This document shows, piece by piece, positions 1 through 10,948 of a DNA stretch of 64,000 nucleotides; within the stretch, counting starts at the first letter, position 1, and each line of letters opens with the position of its first letter. The position numbers and the translations under genes are program-made. Location: assembly GCF_900231165.1 (NCBI RefSeq), contig NZ_LT960614.1, positions 2,540,550-2,604,549 on the forward strand, read 5' to 3'. The stretch is from Hartmannibacter diazotrophicus. GTDB taxonomy: Bacteria; Pseudomonadota; Alphaproteobacteria; Rhizobiales; Pleomorphomonadaceae. Under the pieces are notes generated by a model, which worked only from the letters and a program-made list of their open reading frames with translations, ran no database searches and was not told the DNA's origin.

Positions 1-421
1 CGGTTCCAACTACCCGCCGATCCTCGACGAGACCCGCATTCGCGCCGGCCAGCGTTTCACCATCGACGGCCCCGGCGGTCCCATCGAACTGTTGCCCTAT
101 CGCCAGATCCACGGTGACATCGACAGCCTCGGCTTCCGCATCGGTGACGTGGCCTATTCCTCGGACGTGAGCGACATTCCGGCCGAGACGGTGGTCCATC
201 TTCAAGGCCTCGACACGTGGATTGTGGATGCCCTGCGGCCAAAACCGCATCCAAGTCATTTTTCCGTTTATCAATCAATCGATTGCGCACTTAAACTTAA
301 AGTGAAACATGCGATCCTGACACACATGCATGCCGACTTGGATTACGTTGAAATATCACGTGAATTGCCGAAATTTGCCACCGTTGGATATGATGGAATG
401 ACCATCGAAGCGTTAATGTAG
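1..421 (+). CDS. MBL-fold metallo-hydrolase, PhnP-like (3' part, 5' end outside window)
   Basis: The reading frame is open from base 2, so the gene begins before the window. The visible part is the C-terminal region of a metallo-beta-lactamase-fold hydrolase of the PhnP (phosphoribosyl 1,2-cyclic phosphate phosphodiesterase-like) type. It carries YSSDVSDIP (with the metal-binding Asp), PHPSHFS and the family's end motif THMHADLDY followed by a conserved ELP. The N-terminal HxHxDH site is not in the window. The first 240 bases have the GC of the surrounding genome (about 65% by count), but the last third falls to about 41% while still encoding conserved family residues. The exact substrate cannot be told from sequence. 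Confidence 0.82.
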   Translation, partial: GSNYPPILDETRIRAGQRFTIDGPGGPIELLPYRQIHGDIDSLGFRIGDVAYSSDVSDIPAETVVHLQGLDTWIVDALRPKPHPSHFSVYQSIDCALKLKVKHAILTHMHADLDYVEISRELPKFATVGYDGMTIEALM

Positions 422-889
422 TTTATGAAGTTTGTATAAGCCATTGAAATAATGTAATTTAACGCACCTAAACTCCGGATGTGACACATCAACGGCAATT
501 CGTGAACGAAGAGTAAACTGCAAATTCAAGAGGTTAACACCGACATCTGAGAGCCTGCCGGAGGAAGGGTGCTTTTGGCAGGAAAAGTTGGCCCGGACCA
601 CACAGCAGACGCCGCGCATTGCGGCGGCGCGACTTGGGTGATCGGGCAATCCATCTCGCTGGCCGGAACCGAAAATTCGGTCTTCCGTCCTGCGGCCGAT
701 GCGGGATGCTCTTGACGATCAGCGGCTTCCGGACCATACACGTGGCCATGATGACGATCGCGCAAAGCTCGGCTCTCGCCGGCATCCGTTCGATTATTTG
801 TGGCTAGCTGACAAGCTGGCCGCGGCCGATCGCGTCTGACCTTTCCAGACCCTGATACGGACCCCCCGGCCAGCGCGGGCGGGAGACCC
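422..889. other. Intergenic region, AT-rich first part, no gene seen
   Basis: There are 468 bases between the MBL-fold gene and cysS. The first ~120 bases continue the low-GC stretch that starts inside the upstream gene; the rest returns to high GC. Open frames exist on both strands but their translations are Arg/Pro/Ala-rich with no recognisable motif, so none is called. The cysS promoter presumably lies here; I see no convincing -35/-10 pair. Confidence 0.5.
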
Positions 890-2326
<1,437 letters not shown>

Positions 2327-2605
2327 CGGATCGTGTGCCGCGCGACCGGTCCCCGAGCCTCAAGGGGACGAGACGGATCGCCGCCGCCGGCAAGTCCGGC
2401 GAACCGGTCCTGCGCTCGCGCGGCATGTTGTCGGCTCCGGCCGGTGCCTGCGTTCAATCGAACGCTCCGCGTCGGTCCAGGGGAGTGTCATCTCCGTCAT
2501 CCGATCTTGCCCCTTTGATCGACAACGACAGGGGCAGGGTGCCGGCTTGGGATGAGGGCACAAGAGGGCCGGACAGATCGGCATCCCGGCCCGGGAGCAG
2601 GAACA

Positions 2606-4086
<1,481 letters not shown>

Positions 4087-4155
4087 CCTACGCGACAGGC
4101 CGCGAATGCGGCCGGCCACATTGAAGAAAGGGCCGGGAGAACCGGCCAATCGACC

Positions 4156-5760
4156 ATGACGACCCGAGACCGGCTCTACCTCTATGACACGACGCTCCGC
4201 GACGGCGCGCAGACCAACGGCATCGACTTCAGTCTGGAAGACAAGATTCTCGTCGCCCGGCTGCTGGACGATCTCGGCGTCGACTATGTCGAGGGCGGCT
4301 ATCCCGGCGCCAACCCGATGGACGACGCCTTCTTTTCCGAAAAGCGCACAAGCCGTGCAACTTTCACGGCCTTCGGCATGACCAAGCGGGCGGGCGTGTC
4401 CGTCTCCAACGATCCGGGTGTCAACGCCTCGCTGTCGGCCGCCTCGGACGCCGTCTGCTTCGTCGCCAAGAGCTGGGACTATCATGTCGACGTCGCGCTG
4501 AAGACGACGCTGGAGGAAAACCTCGACGGCATCCGCAAGACCGTCGAGGCCGCGGTCGCCGCCGGCAAGGAAGCGATGGTCGACTGCGAGCATTTCTTCG
4601 ACGGATACAAGGCCAATCCGGACTATGCGCTGGATTGTGCCCGGACCGCCCATGAGGCCGGTGCCCGCTGGGTGGTCCTGTGCGACACCAACGGCGGCAC
4701 GCTGCCCGAAGAGGTGGAGGCGATCGTCACGGAGGTGACCAAGGTCGTGCCGGGCGATCATCTCGGCATTCACGCCCACGATGACACCGGACAGGCTGTC
4801 GCAAATTCGCTCGCTGCCGTCCGCGCCGGGGTTCGGCAGATCCAGGGTACGCTCAACGGCATTGGCGAGCGCTGCGGCAATGCAAACCTGACGACCCTGA
4901 TCCCGACCCTGATGCTGAAGCCGGCCTATGCGAACGAGTTCGAGGTTGGCGTCTCGCAAGCCGGTCTCAAGGGACTGACGGCGACGGCCCACGCCTTCGA
5001 CGAGATCCTCAACCGCGCACCGAACACCCATCAGCCCTATGTCGGGGCCGCCGCCTTCGCCACCAAGGCTGGCATCCACGCCTCGGCGATCCTGAAGGAC
5101 CCGAAGACCTACGAGCATGTCACGCCGGACAGCGTCGGCAACCGTCGCCGGGTGCTCGTCTCCGACCAGGCGGGCAAGTCGAACCTCCTGGCCGAACTCG
5201 ACCGGCTTGGCGTCGTCGTCGACAAGGCCAACCCGAAGCTCGACCTCCTGCTCAGCGAAGTGAAGGCGCGCGAGGCGAGGGGCTTTGCCTATGAGGCGGC
5301 GGACGCCTCCTTCGAACTGCTGGCCCGCCGCACGCTCGGCACCGTGCCGACCTTCTTCGAGGTTTCGAGCTACCGCGTGATGGTCGAGCGTCGCTTCAAC
5401 GCGATCGGCGAACTGATCACCGTGTCCGAGGCCGTGGTGAAGGTGAAGATCGACGACGAGACCCGCATGTCAGTTGCCGAGGGCAACGGCCCGGTCAACG
5501 CGCTCGACAGCGCGCTTCGCAAGGACATCGGCAAGTATCAGGCGGAGATCGAGACGCTGGAACTCGTCGACTTCAAGGTCCGCATCCTCAACGGCGGCAC
5601 CGGTGCCGTCACCCGCGTTCTGATCGAGAGCATGGACACGCGCACCGGCCGGCGCTGGATGACCATTGGCGTCTCGGAAAACGTCGTCGACGCCTCATTC
5701 GAGGCGCTGACCGACTCGATCACCTACAAGCTTCTGAAGAACGGTCACGCCGGACGATAG
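4156..5760 (+). CDS. cimA: Citramalate synthase
   Basis: A 534-residue enzyme of the isopropylmalate/citramalate synthase family that condenses pyruvate with acetyl-CoA to (R)-citramalate, giving 2-oxobutyrate for isoleucine without threonine deaminase. The N-terminal HMGL-like TIM barrel starts with LYDTTLRDGAQ (residues 9-19). The metal-binding HAHDD motif follows, then the C-terminal LeuA-type allosteric dimer domain. LRDGAQTNGI and YVEGGYPGANP fit the cimA-type subfamily rather than LeuA, which normally has LRDGEQ. It lies 69 bases after pip, preceded by GGGAGAA about 15 bases upstream of the ATG. The call over a second LeuA paralogue rests on these motifs. Confidence 0.93.
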   Translation: MTTRDRLYLYDTTLRDGAQTNGIDFSLEDKILVARLLDDLGVDYVEGGYPGANPMDDAFFSEKRTSRATFTAFGMTKRAGVSVSNDPGVNASLSAASDAVCFVAKSWDYHVDVALKTTLEENLDGIRKTVEAAVAAGKEAMVDCEHFFDGYKANPDYALDCARTAHEAGARWVVLCDTNGGTLPEEVEAIVTEVTKVVPGDHLGIHAHDDTGQAVANSLAAVRAGVRQIQGTLNGIGERCGNANLTTLIPTLMLKPAYANEFEVGVSQAGLKGLTATAHAFDEILNRAPNTHQPYVGAAAFATKAGIHASAILKDPKTYEHVTPDSVGNRRRVLVSDQAGKSNLLAELDRLGVVVDKANPKLDLLLSEVKAREARGFAYEAADASFELLARRTLGTVPTFFEVSSYRVMVERRFNAIGELITVSEAVVKVKIDDETRMSVAEGNGPVNALDSALRKDIGKYQAEIETLELVDFKVRILNGGTGAVTRVLIESMDTRTGRRWMTIGVSENVVDASFEALTDSITYKLLKNGHAGR

Positions 5761-5832
5761 GAAGAACGCGCCCGACGTCTCCGTGGGCACGGTTCCCGCT
5801 CGGCAACGCATTGGCGCAGGGTTCAGCCGAAC

Positions 5833-6438
5833 TTACATGCGTTCGAGGGACGCGCGGTTGCCCTCGAGTTCCGTCTCCGAGTAGCCGGAAGCCGCCTCGA
5901 CGATGGCCGGCACGATGTCCATCGGATCGCGCAGGGTCATGTAGCGCAGCTCGTAGCCGGGCCGGATGAAGGCCTCGTCCGCCATATGCGACAGAAGATC
6001 CTTCAGGGGATCCCAAAAGCCGTCAATATTGGCGAGTACGATCGGTTTGGCATGACGGCCGAGTTGGGCCCAGGTCATCTGTTCGACAACCTCTTCCAGC
6101 GTCCCGATGCCTCCGGGCAGCGCGACGAAGGCGTCGGACTGCTCGAACATCAAGCGCTTGCGGGTGTGCATGTCATCGACGACGACGAGGTCGTTGACGC
6201 CTTCGAGCATCCGCTCGCGGTTGACGAGGAATTCCGGAATGATGCCGGTCACTTCGCCGCCGGCGCCGAGCACCGAGCGGGCAACCGCGCCCATGAGCCC
6301 GATCGAACCGCCGCCATAGACGAGGCGAATACCGGATTTCGCCATCTCCCGGCCGAGCAGTTCGGCAGCAGCCAGATGAGCGGGATTGTGCCCCGCAGAG
6401 GAGCCGCAGAAGACGCAGATGCTTTGAACCGTTGCCAT
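5833..6438 (-). CDS. LOG family protein (cytokinin riboside 5'-monophosphate phosphoribohydrolase-like)
   Basis: A 201-residue Rossmann-fold protein of the LOG family, which releases the base from (cytokinin-type) nucleoside 5'-monophosphates; in bacteria the true substrate is often plain AMP. VFCGSSAG begins the fold (residues 9-16), and the active-site motifs are TRKR (92-95) and PGGIGTLEE (108-116). A longer frame reaches 6591, but the extra 51 residues are basic and unlike the family, so ATG 6438 is chosen. It ends tail to tail with cimA and is divergent from the LysM gene. Confidence 0.9.
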   Translation of the reverse strand: MATVQSICVFCGSSAGHNPAHLAAAELLGREMAKSGIRLVYGGGSIGLMGAVARSVLGAGGEVTGIIPEFLVNRERMLEGVNDLVVVDDMHTRKRLMFEQSDAFVALPGGIGTLEEVVEQMTWAQLGRHAKPIVLANIDGFWDPLKDLLSHMADEAFIRPGYELRYMTLRDPMDIVPAIVEAASGYSETELEGNRASLERM

Positions 6439-6749
6439 ATTCTTTGTGTGGCATCGCGACAATCCGTCGTCAAGCACTTGGTTGAACCTCCGGATATGAG
6501 GCGATGTCCGCAGGTATTTGCCCTCCGGTTCCACTCGCCAATTTGCTTTTCGGTTAACGGCGCGGGAAAGCACCGCATGCATGCGCCGCAAGGACTTGCT
6601 GGGGTCGGAGCGAAGGTATAAGGCAAAAACGGCTGTTGCGGTGCGCTGTTACTGGTGCGGTGTTCACCTTATGGAAAGAAATTGGTTTGACGGGCACGCA
6701 TCCGAGTCCGCATGTTGAATCAATTTCAAAGGGTTTGGGTAAACAGGAC

Positions 6750-8219
6750 ATGAAGACGCAATATAGGACTGCACTGGTCTGGGCAGTCATTCTGGTCGCA
6801 ATCCTGGTAGGAGGATTCGGCACTGGGAAGTTTGACGCGCTTCTTGCCCTGTTGGTCGGAAAAGGGCCGGAAGGCTCGATGACGGTTGTGGTCGGGGCAA
6901 AGGACCCCATGCCGACCACGGACCCGACATCGGTCGCCCCGGCGACCGTCGACGACAAGTCTCAGGAAGGCACCGAGGTCGTCATTCCTGTCTTCGATCT
7001 GGTCCGCGTCGAGCCCTCGGGCGATGCGGTCGTCGCCGGCAAGGGCGCGCCGAAATCGAAGGTCGATCTCCTGTCCGGTCAGGATGTCATTGCCAGCGGC
7101 ATCGCCAACGAGACGGGCGAGTGGGCCCTGACGCTCGACAATCCGCTCACACCCGGCGCCCATGACCTCACCGTCCGCACGACATCGCCGGACGGGCAGA
7201 CCATCAAGACCTCGACGCAACGCGTCGCCGTTTCGATCCCCCAGGGCGGCAAGGGCGAAGTGCTCGTGGTGCTCAACGAACCCGGCGCCGCCAGTGCCGT
7301 TCTGCAGCTTCCCAATTCCGATGAACAGGGAACGGCGGCACCCGAACAGACGGCGTCGGCCGAGATGAAGGCCGATCAGGCGGATTCCTCCAATCTCAGC
7401 GTCTCGGCAAACGCGGAAAGCGGGCAGCCGACGACCGCAGCCGAAACAAGCGCCGAAGTTTCCACCAGCGTGGAAACGCCGGGACAGCCAGCGGAAGGCG
7501 GCCCGACCAGCGTCGTCACGGCCACGCTCTCGTCGCCTGGCGCATCGACGTCCACGTCGAAGCCGACCCCCGCTGGCACAGAAGAATCCTCAACGGCGAA
7601 TGGCCAGATCGTGGCTTCGGCCAATCCCGACGCGTCGGCGTCGCCGGTTCAATCGGATGGCAGTGTGACGGTCGAAGCCGTCGAAATCGAAAACGGCAAG
7701 ACACTCTATGCCGCCGGTGCCGGCAAGGGGCGCATCTTCATCTATATCGACGATGCGTTCGCGGGCGAAACGGACACCGCAGACAAGAGCCGCTGGATCT
7801 TCCGCAAGAGCCTCTCCGAACCGCCGTCAAGCGGTGCGCATCGGCTGCGCGCCGACGTGGTGGACAGCGACGGACAGGTTCTCTCCCGGGCCGAAGTCTC
7901 CTTCACGGGCGCTCCGGAAGGTGAGGAAGGCGTCTATTCCGCCGCCATCTCTGGCACGGGATCGGCCCAGGCCACCGCTGGCGAGGGGCTTTCCGGAGAG
8001 GCGCGCGTTGCTCCCCCCGAGAAGATCATCATCCGCGAGGGTGACAATCTGTGGACCATCTCCCGCCGGATCTACGGCTTCGGCGGTCGTTTCTCCACGA
8101 TCTACCAGGCCAACACCGATCAGATCCGCAATCCGGACCTGATTTATCCGGGGCAGGTCTTCGTCGTTCCCAAGAGCGATGCCAACTGGGGCAAGGACAG
8201 CCTGTCCACCGTTCGCTAG
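6750..8219 (+). CDS. Membrane-anchored LysM domain protein
   Basis: A 489-residue protein that probably sits in the inner membrane facing the cell wall. The N-terminus has a short basic leader and one hydrophobic segment (about residues 8-24). An Ig-like or cadherin-like beta segment follows (about 85-170, with GKGAPKSKVDLL), then a long Ser/Thr/Ala/Glu-rich linker, a second beta module (about 310-390), and a C-terminal LysM peptidoglycan-binding module at about 424-475 (IREGDNLWTISRR...YPGQVFVVPK). The frame is open from 6636, but ATG 6750 directly precedes the membrane segment. No catalytic domain is visible, so a structural or scaffolding role is inferred. A strong terminator follows. Confidence 0.88.
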   Translation: MKTQYRTALVWAVILVAILVGGFGTGKFDALLALLVGKGPEGSMTVVVGAKDPMPTTDPTSVAPATVDDKSQEGTEVVIPVFDLVRVEPSGDAVVAGKGAPKSKVDLLSGQDVIASGIANETGEWALTLDNPLTPGAHDLTVRTTSPDGQTIKTSTQRVAVSIPQGGKGEVLVVLNEPGAASAVLQLPNSDEQGTAAPEQTASAEMKADQADSSNLSVSANAESGQPTTAAETSAEVSTSVETPGQPAEGGPTSVVTATLSSPGASTSTSKPTPAGTEESSTANGQIVASANPDASASPVQSDGSVTVEAVEIENGKTLYAAGAGKGRIFIYIDDAFAGETDTADKSRWIFRKSLSEPPSSGAHRLRADVVDSDGQVLSRAEVSFTGAPEGEEGVYSAAISGTGSAQATAGEGLSGEARVAPPEKIIIREGDNLWTISRRIYGFGGRFSTIYQANTDQIRNPDLIYPGQVFVVPKSDANWGKDSLSTVR

Positions 8220-8269
8220 GGGCGGTCAGGCGGCGGCCGTCGAAACCGGTCGGAGAGACAAATTCAATT

Positions 8270-8304
8270 GGCCGGATCGCGTCCTTCGCGGTCCGGCCTT
8301 TTTT
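8270..8304 (+). terminator. Rho-independent terminator of the LysM gene
   Basis: A 12-base inverted repeat (8270-8281 and 8287-8298) with one G-T pair and a 5-base loop is followed at once by six T residues. It lies 51 bases past the LysM stop. This is the clearest terminator in the window. Confidence 0.9.
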
Positions 8305-8855
8305 GTCCGTCTGATTCTCGCTGCAAGGCAGAACGACACATTGGAGAGACAGCGCGGGCAGGGTACGCGGCCCGTCTCAAGCCGGTTCCTCCGTGATTGC
8401 GACGCCATGTCTAAGGTTAGTCGCCGCCGATCCTCCGGATCGCTGCCTTGTCGGAGTCGAGTTTCAATTTGCAAAAAGGTTAACCCCGAGAGATCCGCAT
8501 TGCGGCAAGACGACGGCAGGCAAGAACGCCAACTATAGTAAATCTCGCGTAGACGACGTTTTGCCTCGATTTGCGACAAGCTTTCTTTTTCATCATCCGA
8601 GTTGGATGGCGGGCTGTGCGATTTGTCGCGCTATTAAATGTGTCGATAATCTGTTAGCGATATAATTCAGGCACCGCTGGGACGGTTTGGTTCGGGCATT
8701 TCTCTGAACCAATTGGGATGGTTTTGTTTTTATTATTCAACTCCTGGAGACGGTAACAATATTACGTCCAGGATTTGAACGACAGATTAACGAATTGTTG
8801 AGACTGCGCGCGCAGCCTCGGAGATAATTGGAACCATGAAATAATAAATCCGGGG
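8305..8855 (+). promoter_or_regulatory. AT-rich leader with stacked hairpins before the ABC exporter
   Basis: About 550 bases without a credible gene, turning AT-rich from ~8500. A perfect TATAAT lies at 8661-8666 with only a poor -35. Downstream is a 7-bp inverted repeat (8687-8693 with 8706-8712), followed by a T-rich run at about 8720-8737. A second, longer hairpin at 8742-8773 has 12 paired bases and small bulges. CCAATTGG at 8709-8716 is palindromic and overlaps the first hairpin, so alternative folds are possible. The layout suggests a regulated 5' leader; this is inference. Confidence 0.4.
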
Positions 8856-10802
8856 ATGGGTCCGGAATTTGATGGAGTAGGGGCGCTGACCGAAGTCGCT
8901 GGCATGCGCACGATGCGTGGGCTGATGCTCGCCTGGTGGAAATCTCCCAGGTGGACGGAAGCCTGGACGCTCACGACCGCCGCTGCACTCTTGACTGCCG
9001 CAACCAGCAAATGCGGCGTCTGGGTCGCGGAAGCTGCGGGAGAGTTCATCAACGCTATCGTCAATTTTCACAGTATCGATGTCGTCGCCGCCAAGGAGCG
9101 GCTGTTGTGGAGCGCCGCTGTCCTGGTAGGCCTTGCCGCGCTGAAGACCTGCGGCTTTATCGGCATTCGCCATTTCGTCCTGACGACAATGCACCGCAAG
9201 TGGCGGCGCTGGCTCGACGAAGAGTTCAACAAGGCGCTGCTCGGCGATCGGCGCGCCTATTTCCATTTGATGGGGCTTGGAGGCGACGACGCCTCCACAG
9301 CGGCGCCGGACAACATCGACCAGCGCATTCAGGATGCGATAAAGGACATGACCGGCGGCGCGCTCGGTCTGGCCGTTGGCCTTCTTGGCGTCGTGACCTC
9401 GGTCTACTTCGTTGGCGAAAAGCTGATGGAGAGCAGCACCAGCGTCGATGGCCTGGAGTTCCTGGGCAACTGGGGCTCAGTTGCCCTGGTCTTCGCCGTG
9501 GTCGCGGCCTATGTCCCGCTCAACACGTTCATCGCCCTGCGCATCGGCAAGGTGCTGGAGCGGCTCAACGTGCTGATGCAGAATTTCGAGGGCAACTACC
9601 GCTCCGAACTGTCCGCCCTGACGCGCACCTCGTTCCAGGTCGCGTCTTCGCACGGCGAGGCTGTCCAGTCGAAGATCCACCGGGACCTTTACAAGACCAT
9701 CGACCGGACCTGGCATCGCAAGAACCGCGTCGACAGCGCCTTCCTCGCCTTTCAGGGCTTCTACGGCTACCTGACCGACAAGGTCGTCGCCTACCTGCCG
9801 CTGCTGCCGAGCTTCATGGCCGGCACGTCGGACTTCAAGTCCTATGTCACCGGCGCGGAGCTGACCTCGGACCTCATCCGCAACTGCTCCTGGCTGATCG
9901 ACGTGATGCCGCAGATCGCCAACCTGAAGGCGAACGCCAAGCGCGTCACGGAGCTTGCCGTCGCCATCGAGGGCGTTCAGGACAATCAGGAATTCTATCA
10001 GGCAAGCGGCGTTCGCGACTTCCGCTATGGCCGCGCCAAGGGCGGTCGTCTGGCCGTCCGCCGCCTGGAGCTGATGCATCGCGGCCACGAGGCCGAGCCG
10101 TTCCTTTCGGCGAGCGCCCTGCAGTTCCGTCCCGGCCAGTGGATCTTCGTGAAGGGGCCGTCGGGTTGTGGCAAGTCGTCCATGATCAAGGCTCTCTCCG
10201 GCCTTTGGTCGCATGGACGCGGCCAGATCCTCTTCCCCGATGATGCGAGTACGCTCTACGCCTGCCAGGAGATACGCCTGCCGCAGACAACGCTGAAGCA
10301 GCTCGCGACCCTGCCGGCCGACGACAGCAAATTCTCGGACGCGGAGGTCGAGGAGATCCTGCAGGAGGTCGGGCTTGGCGACTTCGTCCCGGCTCTCGGC
10401 CAGACCTATCACCATGGCCGTCGCTGGGAGGACGTTCTTTCCGGCGGACAGAAGCAGCGGCTGGTTCTTGCCCGCATCCTGCTGCATCGCCCGGACGTCC
10501 TCTTCCTCGACGAGGCAACGGCGGCGCTCGACCCCGAAGCGCGCACCCACTTCCTGTCGCTGGTCAAGACCTGCTGCCCGCAGGCGATCGTCATCAGCGT
10601 CATGCACGAAGCCTCGCCGCCGGTCGATGCCAACGGAAAGCCTTTCTACGATCTCATTCTGGAAATCCAGGACGGCGTCGCGCATGTGAAGCCGATCGTG
10701 ATGCCGGAGCCGGCACCTCCGCCGCTGGCGGAGCCCTTGGATCCCGCGCCGGTGATCGCGGTTGCCGCCGTGCCGCGCGTCCGGCGCCTCAAGGCATCCT
10801 GA
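8856..10802 (+). CDS. ABC transporter, fused permease and ATPase (SbmA/BacA/YddA-like)
   Basis: A 648-residue ABC half-transporter with an N-terminal membrane domain of the SbmA/BacA/YddA class and a C-terminal ATPase. Several hydrophobic segments lie between about residues 30 and 370. Walker A (GPSGCGKSS) is at about 434-442, the signature is LSGGQKQR, Walker B is FLDEATAALD near 550, and the switch His is in VISVMHE. Relatives move peptides or very-long-chain fatty acyl groups; the substrate here is unknown. The last ~45 residues are a Pro/Ala-rich tail ending in basic residues. The start is uncertain: ATG 8856 gives the longest form, and ATG 8904 (MRTMRG) is an alternative. Confidence 0.88.
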   Translation: MGPEFDGVGALTEVAGMRTMRGLMLAWWKSPRWTEAWTLTTAAALLTAATSKCGVWVAEAAGEFINAIVNFHSIDVVAAKERLLWSAAVLVGLAALKTCGFIGIRHFVLTTMHRKWRRWLDEEFNKALLGDRRAYFHLMGLGGDDASTAAPDNIDQRIQDAIKDMTGGALGLAVGLLGVVTSVYFVGEKLMESSTSVDGLEFLGNWGSVALVFAVVAAYVPLNTFIALRIGKVLERLNVLMQNFEGNYRSELSALTRTSFQVASSHGEAVQSKIHRDLYKTIDRTWHRKNRVDSAFLAFQGFYGYLTDKVVAYLPLLPSFMAGTSDFKSYVTGAELTSDLIRNCSWLIDVMPQIANLKANAKRVTELAVAIEGVQDNQEFYQASGVRDFRYGRAKGGRLAVRRLELMHRGHEAEPFLSASALQFRPGQWIFVKGPSGCGKSSMIKALSGLWSHGRGQILFPDDASTLYACQEIRLPQTTLKQLATLPADDSKFSDAEVEEILQEVGLGDFVPALGQTYHHGRRWEDVLSGGQKQRLVLARILLHRPDVLFLDEATAALDPEARTHFLSLVKTCCPQAIVISVMHEASPPVDANGKPFYDLILEIQDGVAHVKPIVMPEPAPPPLAEPLDPAPVIAVAAVPRVRRLKAS

Positions 10803-10948
10803 GCCGGACCGCATCCCATTCAGCCCGGCAGAAAAATGTCCGGATCGGCCACGAGCCGGCCTCATTGGACTTGTCTCAACTTTGCGGTAAATCCTCCCCA
10901 GAGCCGCAGGTGGCAGCCTGCTGCCCATCCTGACCGCACCGGAACAAA

